From the NCBI GenBank assembly GCA_947683425.1, contig CANTUQ010000051.1, positions 310,001 to 374,000 on the forward strand: DNA of 64,000 nucleotides, in the 5' to 3' direction. The stretch comes from Excoecaria cochinchinensis (taxonomy: Eukaryota > Streptophyta > Magnoliopsida > Malpighiales > Euphorbiaceae). This document shows, piece by piece, positions 34,566-46,308 of this stretch. Made by a program: the position numbers and the translations under genes. Within the stretch, counting starts at the first letter, position 1. Each line of letters begins with the position of its first letter. The notes beneath the pieces are model-generated. The model was not told where the DNA came from. It did no database searches and saw only the letters and a list, made by a program, of their open reading frames with translations.

Positions 34566-37092
34566 TGTAACACCCCCATCGCTATCCCCATTGGAAGGAC
34601 GCCGACGGACGCGCTACCCGACGCTCACTCACACAGATATGCACATGCACAATACGGAAGCATAATTTCATACATAACATGCATACGAAAATATGGGTTA
34701 ATTAAAACCTTACCTTGACTTACCTTGCGGTACAGACTGAACATGCAATAACTCACGCATACGCAGACACTAAGCAGAAGCATACACAGAAGCATACATA
34801 TAACCATTCAACGGAAGCATAAGCAAAATAATAAAACAAAGGAATAACTAAACGTAAACGAATATTAACTATTACATTCCCAAAGTAATCTCAAGGTCAT
34901 TACCTGATAAATTACATAAATAATACTATAGAAATACAAAAGCTGAATTACAGAAGCTTAACAAAATACAGAACTTCTAACTCCTATGTGGCCGACCCTG
35001 CAGAAGCGCGACTCGAACAGAAACAAACCTGCCACCTGCACGGAAAGGAAATCCGTGCTAAGCGATAAACGCTTAGTGGGGAGAACACACAAGAGTATGG
35101 ACGGCCATTCACAATGGTCGCCAAGGCATAACACATTCAAAAGGCAAATGCGGATATTCATAACATATCAATAATCAGGCTGCATAATAAAGGCATTCAT
35201 TTCAAAACTCACAATCAAACCATAAACTCATGTCCAGGATAGGCCAAAACAGACATAATACAATACACGATACAAGTATCATCATGCAGAACTACATACT
35301 ATATCACATGCATAAACCTACAAGGGTATCAAATAATAGCATCTTACCGCGCGGAGTCACATGAGCTTTACACATGCAATTGACATAACTAAGTACCCAT
35401 GCATGAACTGACAACCCAATCATCATGTTGAGAGTGCTAGCTATTTAACATACTTAGACATGCCAAACACACACACTAGTCAAATATCCAAAGGATAACA
35501 TTTAGAGCATCACAATACCGCTGCGCAACTCTAATATATTAAGCATCATGCAAAAACACTCTGATAGCGGAGACTGAAGGCATAACCACTTAGTATTACA
35601 TTCATATCATCATCATGCCGAAAGTACAGTTAAACATCACATACTTACCGTCACAATTGCTTCGGTTCACATGCTTATAAATAACAAAACATGCTTAAGT
35701 CACATACATAAATACTCTAGTCGAATCATATTCAAAGCATTCAGAAACTTATAACAAATCACATGACAAGTACGGATAATCATATTAGATATAAAGTCAT
35801 GCTTACATAATACAGACATACATTCTGAAGCCCAGAATCACATTCATATACACATAAACTGATTCCTGAAATCCTTATCATGCTCAAACGGATATCACAT
35901 TCATATAGTTAATTCAAAGTAATACAAACCAGTAAATAACCTGCTGACTCACAATAGTGGATAACGAGTGTACTGATTAGTACCTTACGGGTACAAGTCG
36001 GCCAAAGGGTACCTTACGGGTACGAATCGAAAACCATTTATTTTGTCACAATAGAAACATTTTACTGATGGGGGATCTTAACCCGATCCAAATACATTAA
36101 AAAGGATCACGAGGATCCGTACTGATGGGGGGTTCGCGAGGAACTAATCGGGGGACCTGATCGGGGTCCAAACGTTCAAAGGGCGCTGCAGCTACATAAG
36201 ACTCTATTAGGCATGCCTAACTATCCACTAGACTGACTCTCGCAGGTAATGCATAAAATAATTCACATTTCGAATCGCACAGTGCCTAATATATATACAT
36301 CAGGCATAAACCAGAGTACAATAGACATATAAACATGCTCATAAAGTTGGTCATATCTCATACAATTCCCATTGCAAAACATAATACAGTCAATACACTT
36401 TAACATTTAACAATGTTCTAAAGCATGTCAAGAATCAGGTATAGAAACACTACCATACCAATGATTATCAAAACATAATCCTAAACATGCATTTAGGTGA
36501 GGATAACTAAGTATAATCATGCATAATCCAAATTACATTTAAACATAACACATTGAGTTCAAAGGCTAAAGCATAACAATGTATTCTGACATCAACCATA
36601 TTATTCAAATAAGTTTGGCATAGCAGGATGTCAATCATACTTCATACAAGTCATATACTAGAGCATGCAATAATTCAATCAATCACATTTAACATTAATC
36701 ATAATACTAAAGCATATCAGGAACACATGGGGGAAATCATACTATGCCAATGAGTACAAGCACATAATCTTAATCGCGGAACGATACAATATACACTTAA
36801 GCATGGCAGATTATTCTTAGAGGAGAATCTAATCAAGGATATGCATCACAATAGGGAAAAAGTCATAAAAGCATTTGAAAGTCGTTTTATAAGAAAACAA
36901 GTCAGAAAATGCCATATAAGAGCATATAAAAAAATGACATGAATCATACAGTAGTATAAGTCCATACAGAAGAAATCAGAAATTCATTTTGGTTGAAATT
37001 GGGCGAAATCGGAAAATAGGGCTGAAGAGGGGTCGGTCACGAGCTATGTCACGTCTCGTGACTGGCCTCAAAGGAGGGTCACGGGACGTGAC
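34566..37092 (-). mobile_element. Element C, LTR 3 (truncated)
   Basis: It is nearly identical to LTR 1 and LTR 2 from its 3' end (34566) through the hairpin series (35980-36190) to the first units of the palindrome array. Similarity stops abruptly at 37092, after GTCACGGGACGTGAC, where an Athila LTR starts. About 1.46 kb of the LTR's 5' part is absent and does not reappear in the window. Confidence 0.87.
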
Positions 37093-38624
37093 TGTTGTTG
37101 ATTTTCTATTGATGCAACATACCGCAAGTATACGGTGTACCGCAATAGTACTTTAGATATCGATCCCACGAAGAACGTCTTTACACACTATTACTAATTG
37201 ATTTTAATCTTGTTTACAATGATAATAAATTTGATGGTTGAATTAGAACTACTTAATTTAAACCTAATTTATGTTTATTAGAAGAAGATAAATAGTATAT
37301 GAATGAAGAACTAAATATAATGAATTTGATCCATCATTTTGATTTACATTTATTCATCTTTCATGCAAGCCAAGTTAGAATAAATTTTTAACTCACTCTC
37401 TCGACATGAATTAAAATGCCTAAAACATACAATTAAAATTCTAACTCACAATTTTCATTAATGAATTAGAGGTTTCTAATTACATATTTTAAGAATAAAC
37501 ACTAACCTATAGCAATTATCTCAATATACCAATCTCTTAAATATATCTTAATAATGAAATTCTATTAGATGTCAGATAAAGCAAACTCTCGAATTACTTT
37601 AACTTGTAAAGATCAAGCAAAAGATACTAATAGAAAATCTACAATGAAAGACTATTAAAGTTGATGACAATAGAAAGAATAAAAACATGCAAATTCATTA
37701 AAATGATATTCATAGAAATATTGGAGAAGAATCAAAAATAAGAGAATGAGATAGAAGTTCTTCAACCCTTTTCTAAATCTCTTGAAAATAAATTTTTCTT
37801 CTCCTTGATCTTCTTCTTCAAACCATAACACTAAATAAAAATTTAACTAAGAAAAATCTCTCTTGCAAATTACAGAAAAATTACTTAACTAAAAATTCAT
37901 CCTCTTAAAATTATAATTAAACTACATATTTATAGATATTAATCTAAGAATTGTGTCCCTTGAAGATGTCTCTTGGGAATGGTTGCAAAATTTGGTGAAA
38001 GAGGGTGACTTTTCATGCGATTTTTGGCTAAAAACCGTCCAACGGTCGCCTCTGTCGCGCTCGCAACGGTGTCGCGATCGCGACAGAACGCGCTGGTTGT
38101 TTTCTTCTTTCCTTCTCTCGCTCAGTTTTCCTCTCCCTCTCTGGCCAGTCACGTCGCGTGACTCCCCATCACGGCGTGCCTTCTTCGCATGTGGCGTGAC
38201 TGGCGCTCACGTCGCGTGACTTCTTCCCTTCTTTCTCTTCTCTTTCCTTTCTTTCTTCTCCTCTCTAGCTTCTCTTCACGTCACGTGATCCCTGGTCACG
38301 GCATGACTCGTCTCTCTCGCAGCTCCTTCTTCCTTTCCTCCTTCTTCTTCATTCTTCTTAGCAAGTCACGTCACGTGACTCATAGTCACGGCGTGATCCT
38401 TGAGTGAAGCGTGATCTGCTCCTTCTTCTCGTGATCTTCTCATTCTATATCTGTTATTCTCTTCATTTTTCACCTAAAAAGAACAATAAACAGCATAAAC
38501 ACTCAACTAATACAAATAATCATAAACTAATATATCACATCAAATTATACACACAATTACATAATTAATTACACAAACTCACACAAAATAAATACTAAAT
38601 TATAGTTCAATTTAGCTCCTATCA
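37093..38624 (-). mobile_element. 3' LTR of Athila-type element I2
   Basis: On the minus strand it begins TGATAGGAGCTAAATTG right after the polypurine phrase GTGTGGGGGAATT, and ends CAATAGAAAATCAACAACA at 37093. The shared GTTGCATCA near its end and the similar start link it to the LTR at 763-2541. It abuts element C LTR 3 exactly, with GTGAC (37088-37092) as possible target site. It carries palindromes of two styles at 38040-38400. No primer site follows its end, consistent with a 3' LTR. Confidence 0.75.
38040..38400 (-). repeat. Mixed palindrome array in Athila I2 LTR
   Basis: The array holds GTGTCGCGATCGCGACA (38068-38084), like elements A, D and S2. It also holds GTCACGTCGCGTGAC (38147-38161), GCTCACGTCGCGTGACTT (38206-38223) and GTCACGTCACGTGACTCATA (38365-38384), like elements B and C. 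The units are separated by CTTCTTTCCTTC-type pyrimidine spacers. Confidence 0.83.
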
Positions 38625-38640
38625 AATTCCCCCACACTAA
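38625..38640 (-). promoter_or_regulatory. Polypurine tract of Athila I2
   Basis: The minus strand reads TTAGTGTGGGGGAATT directly before the LTR start. Upstream is CTTGAGGACAAGCAAGG. This pair of phrases is characteristic of the 3' end of Athila-type elements. Confidence 0.85.
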
Positions 38641-39685
38641 ACCCTTGCTTGTCCTCAAGCAAGATCAAAGAAATAAGAAAATTTAATAACCAGTAAAAAT
38701 TACTACAAAACACTGTTATTTAGCACATGTAATAGAATTGAAAAGAACCAAAATATCTCATACACTCATAATAAAATAAAATCAGTAAGTCAAAATTTAA
38801 GAGCATGCATCACAAATTCAACAAATTACTAAACTTTACTAATGTCAACATAAAGAGTATGAAGTCTATTAAAACTAAACATGAAATAAAGAAAGAAAAT
38901 TAATCATAAAGTTTAAATTCTCAAGCTACTAGTTGTACTTAGGACATTTTGAGCTCACTTACCCTTAATCCAATCTCATGGCATTTTTAGACTTTGCTTT
39001 TTCTTTTTCTTTGATTTTTCTTTTTGATTTCTAGCAAGAGAAAGTATATGGGTGCGTTTTACGCTCCATCCCATATTTTTGCAATTTTTGATATATATCT
39101 TGCTTTTTTTTTTATGACTTTAGTGGGTGCATTTTATGCTCCATCCCACTTTTAACTTTTCTTTTTAAATTTAGTCCTCATCCATTATTGAAAAGATAAA
39201 AGGTAAGTATTATGGCTATAGTTTCCTTAAACAACTAGAAATTGAAAATTATAAACTAAATGAGTAAATTCTAACTTTAAAAACATGGTTAGTTAGAAAG
39301 ACTAAATAATCTATAATGTTGAAATAAGTAAAACAAAATAACTTGAAAAACTTAAAATACATGCTAAAAATTTTTGAAAAACTGATAAAAATGAGCATCA
39401 AAAATAAATGACTTAACAACCTATATAATACACCAAATAAATAATGCTTTATAATAAAGTTTACTTAAAAGCCTAATTGAAATATAAAAACACACAAACA
39501 AAAACAATCATGCAATTGACATAAATAATACATACACAAACTCACAAACACAATCACAAATATCACAACACACAACACAGTCACTCCCCCACACTTAGAA
39601 CCAACATTGTCCTCAATGTGTAGGAATGACACACAAAAACAAATAAAAAGAAACAAATAAAATGAAACGAAAGAAAACTTCCCTA
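38641..39685 (-). other. Athila I2 3' untranslated region
   Basis: AT-rich DNA between the env-like ORF and the LTR with no convincing ORF (the hydrophobic 74-codon frame at 39465-39689 is low complexity). A second TAAGTGTGGGGGAGTG phrase with upstream ATTGAGGACAATGTTGG lies at 39583-39625, just after the ORF, as known from Athila elements. Two copies of a GGGTGC(A/G)TTTTA(T/C)GCTCC phrase lie at about 39050 and 39124. Confidence 0.65.
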
Positions 39686-40852
39686 TCATGGTGAAGGTGG
39701 AGGTGAAGGAACCCGAAACCCAACTTGGGTGATGAATTGATCAAACTTGTACTCTAACCTCCTTTGCCTTCTAGCTAAAACAGTTTGCTGATCTTGTATA
39801 TGGTGCAAGTTGCTAAGAATTTGATCAAACATTTCTGGCATATTTTGGCTAGAGGATCCAACTTCAGGTGCAGTAGCTGCAGCAGGTGGAATATCTGCCA
39901 TCTCCTCATCTTCACTTGCCTCCTCCTCTCCTTCTTCTTCTTGTTCCTCAACTTGTGGCGCAGCATTTCCAGCAATATCCCTCCAACATGATCGAGCACG
40001 TGCCGGAATTTCCTGAAAATTATTGCCAACAATTTCTACACGAACTAACATAGTCTTATTAAAATAATGGCAAGGAAAAACTCTATAATAAGCATCAAGA
40101 TCCACATTTAGATTAGTTGCAATACTAGAAATAACATGCCCATGTGTTAAAGGTGAATCATGTTTATGTACACATTGCAACAATTGACTTACTATCCAAA
40201 AAGGCCAACATACGTCCTTGCGTTTATGTACACACCACATCAAAAACAATTCGTTATATGAAACTCTATTGAATTCAGACCTATTAAAAACCAAAGAAGC
40301 TAAAATCCTATGCAAAATCCAATACCTTAAATCTTTAATAAACATGGATTTAGCATCCCTAGCTCTATAACGTGTTTGCAAATCAGTCAAAAATGTCCAA
40401 AACTCATGTGGCTTAAACGATTTAGGTGGCTCAGTTAAACCAGCTTGAGAAAATCTAAATATCCTATTCATCATAAAATAGGTTAAAGTATAAGGTGTAC
40501 CAGCCATCCTAAAGTCTAACCAATTCTCATTATCATCATTCTTTTTTAATGTGGTATAAAATTCTAAAACTAAATCAGGACGCACAACTTCATGCATAGA
40601 GACAAATTTAAACAACCCACATACTCTTAACATATCATTAACTACTTCTAGCATGCCAATTTGATTAAGTAAAGAGTCAGGAAAATACTTACATTGCAGC
40701 AAATGCCTATCACGAAGAGTTAAATACTTACTGCCTTCATCTACAGAGAAGATAGGAAACAAGGCACCATAATGAGAAGCAATGTTCACCACTTCAACTT
40801 CCTGCTCTTCTTGTTCAATACGAGAAACAGTTGGATTCTTTGTTCTCACCAT
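39686..40852 (-). CDS. Athila env-like/ORF-1-type protein
   Basis: The frame is open for about 388 codons from MVRTKNPTVSR (40852); an in-frame ATG 20 codons upstream is less likely. The body (about residues 30-290) contains LLNQIGMLEVVNDMLRVCGL, DLVLEFYTTL, FRMAGTPYTLTYFMMNRIF and the pair LFLMWCVHKRK / VISSIATNLNVDLD. This resembles the Athila ORF-1/env-like family ('plant transposon protein' type). An acidic linker (EEQEEEGEEEASEDEE), an Ala/Pro patch and a C-terminal helical heptad-like stretch follow (MFDQILSNLHHIQDQQ, LARRQRRLEYKFDQF). I see no clear signal peptide or transmembrane helix, so calling it an envelope rests only on position. It lies between pol and the LTR, as in Athila. 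No stop or frameshift was seen. Confidence 0.75.
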   Translation of the reverse strand: MVRTKNPTVSRIEQEEQEVEVVNIASHYGALFPIFSVDEGSKYLTLRDRHLLQCKYFPDSLLNQIGMLEVVNDMLRVCGLFKFVSMHEVVRPDLVLEFYTTLKKNDDNENWLDFRMAGTPYTLTYFMMNRIFRFSQAGLTEPPKSFKPHEFWTFLTDLQTRYRARDAKSMFIKDLRYWILHRILASLVFNRSEFNRVSYNELFLMWCVHKRKDVCWPFWIVSQLLQCVHKHDSPLTHGHVISSIATNLNVDLDAYYRVFPCHYFNKTMLVRVEIVGNNFQEIPARARSCWRDIAGNAAPQVEEQEEEGEEEASEDEEMADIPPAAATAPEVGSSSQNMPEMFDQILSNLHHIQDQQTVLARRQRRLEYKFDQFITQVGFRVPSPPPSP

Positions 40853-41566
40853 TTTTTGCTTGTGTTGGTTAAACAGATAATGAAAACTACAGGGAATTAA
40901 AGCTGTAAACAAATGAAGAAATTAACCAAACAAAATACACAAAAGGAAAACAGAATAGATAAACGAAACAGGAATGTAAACAGAGAATAACTATAAACGA
41001 AATGTGATGCAGTGATACAAAGATGCAACCGAAATCACGTGTGTTTGGGTAAAGATGAAAAGAACTGAAACAAAGAAGAACGAAAAGAAATTAACAAACC
41101 TGAATGAAAAGCCCGTAATCCCTAAAAAGATTTAAGAAAAGAGAAATGAAGAAATGAAGTTCTCTGTGGAAGAAAAAGAAGAAGAAAGGAAAGTTTTTAA
41201 GTCGTGACCTGTGCTAGGGAAAATGAAACTAAGAGAAAGAATGAAGAGTCAAGTGAGAAATAAGGTAGACAAGGAACTAAAGAAAAATTGGAAACGTCAC
41301 CTGTGTAGGGCAAATAAAACTAACAGTTGAAATGAGAAAGAAGAGGAAAGGTCACGACGTTAGGGTTTAAAAATTAGAGTTCCCGCTTTTAATTTTTTTA
41401 GTTTCTTGTGTTTTAATGCTTAATTGGTAAAATTAAGTTAATGTAATTGAATTAAATAATCTAAATCAGAAAAGAAAATAAAATAAAACCAAATAATAGA
41501 AAAAATAATAAGTAAGATCAGAAAAGAAAAGAAAAGAAAAGAAAAATTTTAAAGCATACCTGATAT
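40853..41566 (-). other. Athila I2 region upstream of the env-like ORF, truncated
   Basis: No ORF or known motif is present. The DNA is purine-rich on the given strand with several AAAGAAGAAG runs and a (GAAAA)n tract at 41520-41545. At about 41566 it changes without an LTR terminus into chromovirus integrase coding sequence. The Athila pol, gag and 5' LTR are missing, so this edge is a truncation or deletion point. Confidence 0.55.
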
Positions 41567-43369
41567 ACCCCTGGGTCAGTGGCAAACCCGATACGAAATC
41601 CATGGCGATGTCATCCCATTTCCAATGAGGAACAGATAAAGGAGTCAGCAATCCCAAAGGGACTTGGTGCTCATCTTTTACTTGCTGACAAGTCAAGCAC
41701 TTCGCCATGAATTCCATGATATCTCTCTTCATCCCGGACCACCAGTAGAACTGCTTCATATTCCGATACATCTTCTCACTACCTGGATGCGTAGTAAAGA
41801 CCGTAGTGTGTGCCTTACTCAAAAGCTTCTTCCTTAATTTATCACTTTCGGGCACACATAAACGATTCCTATACATAAGCACCCCATCAAAAATTGAGAA
41901 CTCTGACTGCTTACCCGATCAGATCTCCTGCAAAACTCATTGCAATCTCACATCCTCCTTCTAAACGTCCATAATCCACTATCTTAAGGTCAGCTTCACT
42001 CTCAATTGGGCAACCAAAGCCCCATCCAAATCAAATCTCCACTTGCATCGCTGCAAAAACAAAGCCAACACTGACTTCCTACTCAAAGCATTCACAACCA
42101 CATTGGCTTTGCCCAGATAATAGTCCACAATGCAGTCATAATCCTTGAACAACTCTAACAATCGGTGCTGTCTCATATTTAACTCCTTCTGCATGAGGAG
42201 ATACTTCAAACTCTTATGATCGGTGAAAATCCTACACTTCTCCCCATGCAGATAATGTCGCCAAATCTTCAAAGCAAAGATTACAGCTGCCAATTCCAAA
42301 TCATGCGTCGGATAATTCTTCTCATGAGGCTTTAACTGACGGGACACATAAGCCACAACTTTACCCTCTTGCATCAACACATATCCGAGCCTAACACCTG
42401 AAGCATTACTGTACATCACAAATTCCTTGCCTGATCGGTGCTGAGTAAGTACAGGAGCTTTAATTAACAACCTCTTTAGCTTATCAAAACATGCCTGACA
42501 CTTATCTGACCACTCAAATCTAATTCCTTTCCTCAATAATCTCATCATAAGAGCAGCAATGACCGCAAACCCTTTCGTAAATCGACGGTAGTACCCTGCC
42601 AAACCAAGGAAACTTCTCACTTCAAGAATATTCCTAGGCACTCTCCAATTCACAATTGCCTCCATCTTAGCAAGATCCACTTGAATACCCTTAGCTGACA
42701 CAATGTGGCCCAAGAAAGACACCTCTTAGAGCCAGAAATTACATTTGCTAAGCTTTGCAAACAAACGATGCTCCCTCAAAACCTATAGTACGATCCGAAG
42801 ATGTGCTTCATGCTCACTCTCATCCTTCGAGTAAACCAGAATATCATCAATGAACACTACTACAAATCGGTCGATCAAATCCATAAAAGCCCAGGTGCAT
42901 TAGTTAATCCGAATGGCATCACAAGAAACTCATAGTGGCCATATCACGTCCGAAATGCAGTCTTAAATACATCCATATCCTTTACCCGAAGCTGATAGTA
43001 ACCGGACCGGAGATCAATCTTGGAGAAAATACCCGCACCTCTGAGCTGATCAAATAAATCCTCAACCCTTGGCAAAGGATACTTGTCCTTCACTGTGACC
43101 TTATTAATTTGCCTATAGTCGATGCACATTGTCAACGAACCATCCTTCTTCTTAACAAACAACACCAGAGCTCCCCATGGGGATACATTGGGCCGGATAA
43201 ACCCCTTATCCAGTAACTGTTGTAGCTGAGTTTTGAGTTCTCTCAACTCTACAGGAGCCATTTGATAAGGTGCTTTCAAAATGGGAGTAGTACCTGGCAC
43301 TATCTCTACGGACAGCTCCACTACTCTCTCTGGAGGCAACCCAGGCAACTCACTTGGAAACACATCTCC
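41567..43369 (-). pseudogene. pol: Chromovirus E pol: RT, RNase H and integrase start (broken)
   Basis: Reading leftward from 43369: RT begins FPSELPGLPPERVVELSVE, then APYQMAPVELRELKTQLQQL, GFIRPNVSPWGA and the first catalytic Asp in FSKIDLRSGYYQLRV. A CGA-to-TGA stop follows KTAFRT (near 42943). The FIDDILVYS active site is readable near 42850, after a small in-frame deletion, with two more stops before VSFLGHIVSAKG. From 42722 RNase H is open (VRSFLGLAGYYRRF, FTDHKSLKYL). Stops follow after 41979. The integrase N-terminal zinc-binding domain (HPGSEKMYRNMKQFYWW, CLTCQQVKDEHQ) and the first core Asp region (WKWDDIAMDFVSGLPLTQ) end at about 41567, where Athila DNA begins. At the right edge it is interrupted by solo LTR S2. 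Confidence 0.87.
43365..43369. repeat. Target-site duplication TCTCC, left copy (solo LTR S2)
   Basis: TCTCC here and at 45714-45718 flank S2. Removing S2 and one copy joins the flanking pol codons in frame. Confidence 0.92.
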
Positions 43370-45713
43370 TGTAGCACCATAATACCCCTTGGGAGGATAT
43401 CAGAGTCGCTACGCACTCGTATGCATACAAATAGTCATGCGGAAGTGAAATAGAAAGCATACAACACACGCATCGCAGCGGAATATCTTTTAAATACAAG
43501 CTATAGATATTTCTTAAATAAAAATTTATAATCATGTACATCTCAACATATACTGTTCTTTATACATTACATAACATTCTTTTTACACTTAGATTCCGTT
43601 TACATATCTTATACAAAATTGCTTTACATTTACATATTATAATTAGCCCAATGTCATGACATAAGTGGATACCGGTACATATAGATACCAAGTAATGGTA
43701 CCAAATCATATAGAGACCTTAGTCTCAAGTCATCTAGAGACTGGAGTCTCGATTCATCTAGATACTAGTAAGTATCAACATCTAGACATCCGTCGATGCC
43801 AAACATATAGACATCCGTCGATGCCAAACATCTAGACACCCGTCGGTGCCAAACATCTAGCAGCTGCAAAACATCTAACCCTTTATAGGCATGCCTATCT
43901 ATCCACTTATATGAACATCTTAGGCTTATAACTATTATTCATAACAAAGCATATACACATTCTCATATACATTTACTTTAACCTTTACTATACACACATG
44001 TAACTTATAGCATATATCAACTAGAACATTCATGCACTCTCTTCATTTCTTACTACTTATGCATACATGTCATCCTAAACTCATTCACATACAACACTTT
44101 ATATATATATTATTGCATACTAACTTATACATGTTATTACATATTAACACATACGTGTTTATACGCATTTGCATACATGGTTCATCATACTTGAGATACC
44201 CATAGCTCACAAACATATTTGTCAATTCATTTGCTATCCTTCACATAATTATATATATTGTTACTTTATTAGTTAAATTACCAATCTTAATCATACTCAT
44301 AAGTTTTTACCAATGATAACTACTTTTATAATCATTTAATAACACTAATCATGCATAATAAGTTGAGGGGAAATATAGGGGATTGATCCATGCCAATCAT
44401 GGGCTCAAAATTAAGAAGAAAAGGCTTCTTATGAGTTGTTTTATCGCGAGGTCGTGACCTGTGTCGCGCTCGCGACAGTAGCTCCCCTCAGGTGACTTAC
44501 GAGACTGGTTTTTACTCTAACGTTGTATCACCTAAACCAACCTCTATACCTCATTTTTAGCAAAGTTTCCTCTTAGAACTTGTTCTCTAGGATGTCTAGT
44601 TTCCAATGGAACAAGTTTCAGGTCATTTGGACTCCTAAGTTAAGAGATATACATTAAACACTAAAAACTATTCAAATCAACCCAGCCAGACAGAAACATG
44701 TCCGTTTATTGCAATTTCTAGGCCTCTTAAACACAGAATTAATTTATGGTCTCTCTTAAATATTTAAAGATACGGAAGTTATGGTTCAAATGGTGGAACA
44801 AACACTCAAATTGGAGTTGTAAAACTCCAGTTATAATCAAAACAATACACAGAGGTCCGGTAGGACATAAATAGGATTTTCCCTAAACTAAGGTTCATGT
44901 AGCTCTTTGTTTTGCACATGCTAGTTTTTCATTCTCACCACATAGCATTTATAAAACTTCAATTACACTTCATCACATAGCACATAATCATGCTCAATAT
45001 CTCACATCTCACATTCATGCATCATTTACACATCAAAAGCAACTAATCAACATACATATTCAAGTAAAGTCAACATATAACACATATATCCCAAACCTCA
45101 AAAGCAGGTTACTGGACACTCTCAATCTCTAACTACACCTTCTCCTTGCCCTTAGCTCTTCTCTTGTCCAAATCTTGCACAACAATCAAATGCATGCTCT
45201 CTTAATCCATTACTCAAAATCAAAATCCAAATTAAACTCAAAGAAAGGGGTAGAAGTATAGATACTCATAATATATCAACTCACTTATTTTCTTAATTCA
45301 ACTCTTCAACCAAACCAATGCAAATTTCCAGATTCAATCAATAAGTAACCAAGTTTAACTTAATGAAAAGAAGAAGACGGATTTCAGAAATGAAGAGAGA
45401 GAAATGGCCAAATCACTTAATACCCAATTCCATTTTTTTGCCTTTCATTTCACTTATATTTGCATGGAAGAGTTTGGTTGGCAAGGGGCATGATCAACAC
45501 GTGGATTCCACTTCCACATCCAAGCCAAACTTGCACCTCAATCCAGGGTAAATCTCCTCTTAGTCCCTCTCTCAAATTCTGTCTTTTAATTACAACTTTC
45601 TTTCTTTCAATTACACCCTTGCTCACTTAATTACTCTCTAATTCCAATCTCATTTATACCTTATTATGCAATTGACACTCTAATCCGACTAGGGTACACT
45701 TTGGGGTATTACA
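43370..45713 (-). mobile_element. Solo LTR S2 (chromovirus type) inside chromovirus E pol
   Basis: A single 2344-bp LTR begins (minus strand) TGTAATACCCCAAAGTG at 45713 and ends GGGGTATTATGGTGCTACA at 43370, with TCTCC duplicated. It interrupts pol between the end of the protease-RT linker (VREFGD) and the RT start. Its opening resembles solo LTR D (TGTAACACCCCAAAGTGG). It holds one strong palindrome (TGTCGCGCTCGCGACA, 44463-44478) and a hairpin series (43673-43850). It lacks the CTAAGCG palindrome found in the other families. Confidence 0.9.
43673..43850 (-). repeat. Hairpin series in solo LTR S2
   Basis: The consecutive hairpins, with sequences unlike the other families, are: GAGAC-CTTA-GTCTC (43713-43726), GAGAC-TGGA-GTCTC (43737-43750), GATACT-AGTA-AGTATC (43761-43776), then three repeats GACATC-CGTC-GATGCC (43785-43800, 43810-43825) and GACACC-CGTC-GGTGCC (43835-43850). 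The third repeat differs from the first two at both members of one base pair. Confidence 0.85.
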
Positions 45714-46308
45714 TCTCCGAACTCTCTAACCACTGGGATATCCTCAATCTTGCACTGGTCACATTTGGAATCCAACACAACTGCTAAAAATACTTCACAA
45801 CCTTTCCTCATGAACCTCTTAGCTTGCATACCAGAAATCACGGTCCCCATGGAACCCAAACCTATACCCTTAACCAAAACTGAAGACCGATCTCTATCCC
45901 TCAACACCACAGTCTTCCTATGACAATCAACCACAACCCAGTGCTTACTCAACCAATCCATGCCCAATATCAAATCAAACTCCTGAAATGGCAACTCGAT
46001 CAAATCAGCAGAAAACTCAACACCTTGAACCAATAGGGGACAATTCCTAAACACTTTACTCATATTGACACTATTCCCTAAAGGACTGGCCACACAAACC
46101 TCATAATCTAACTGATCAATAGCACGCAACTTATCAAATAACTTATCTGTGCACAAATATGAGTGTGTGGACCTAGGGTCAATTAGAGCTTATAACTCAT
46201 TGTCAAAGAGTAGAAACTTACTAGTAATCACATTCGGTGCGTCTTGCTCTTCCCGAACCCTCATAGCATATGCCCTCGCTGGAACCATCAAGGGCCGTTC
46301 GATAGATT
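45714..46308 (-). pseudogene. pro: Chromovirus E protease region (broken)
   Basis: The segment holds a retropepsin-like aspartic protease. The active-site region reads ALIDPRSTHSYL. The usual Asp-x-Gly-Ser is altered to Pro-Arg-Ser, and a TAA lies just upstream. Further on come VASPLGNSVNMSKVFRNCP, ADLIELPFQEFDLILGMDWL (the flap and hydrophobic Gly-Met-Asp-Trp-Leu motif) and VVVDCHRKTVVLRD. The segment ends VVREFGD, where solo LTR S2 interrupts it. The retropepsin would cleave the Gag-Pol precursor in the particle. The changed active site and stop make this copy inactive. Confidence 0.83.

Noticed and set aside
39465..39689. 74-codon hydrophobic ORF that could be a membrane protein
   Set aside because: It is AT-rich DNA translated into Phe/Leu/Val/Ile repeats with no conserved motif, and it overlaps the Athila 3' untranslated phrases.
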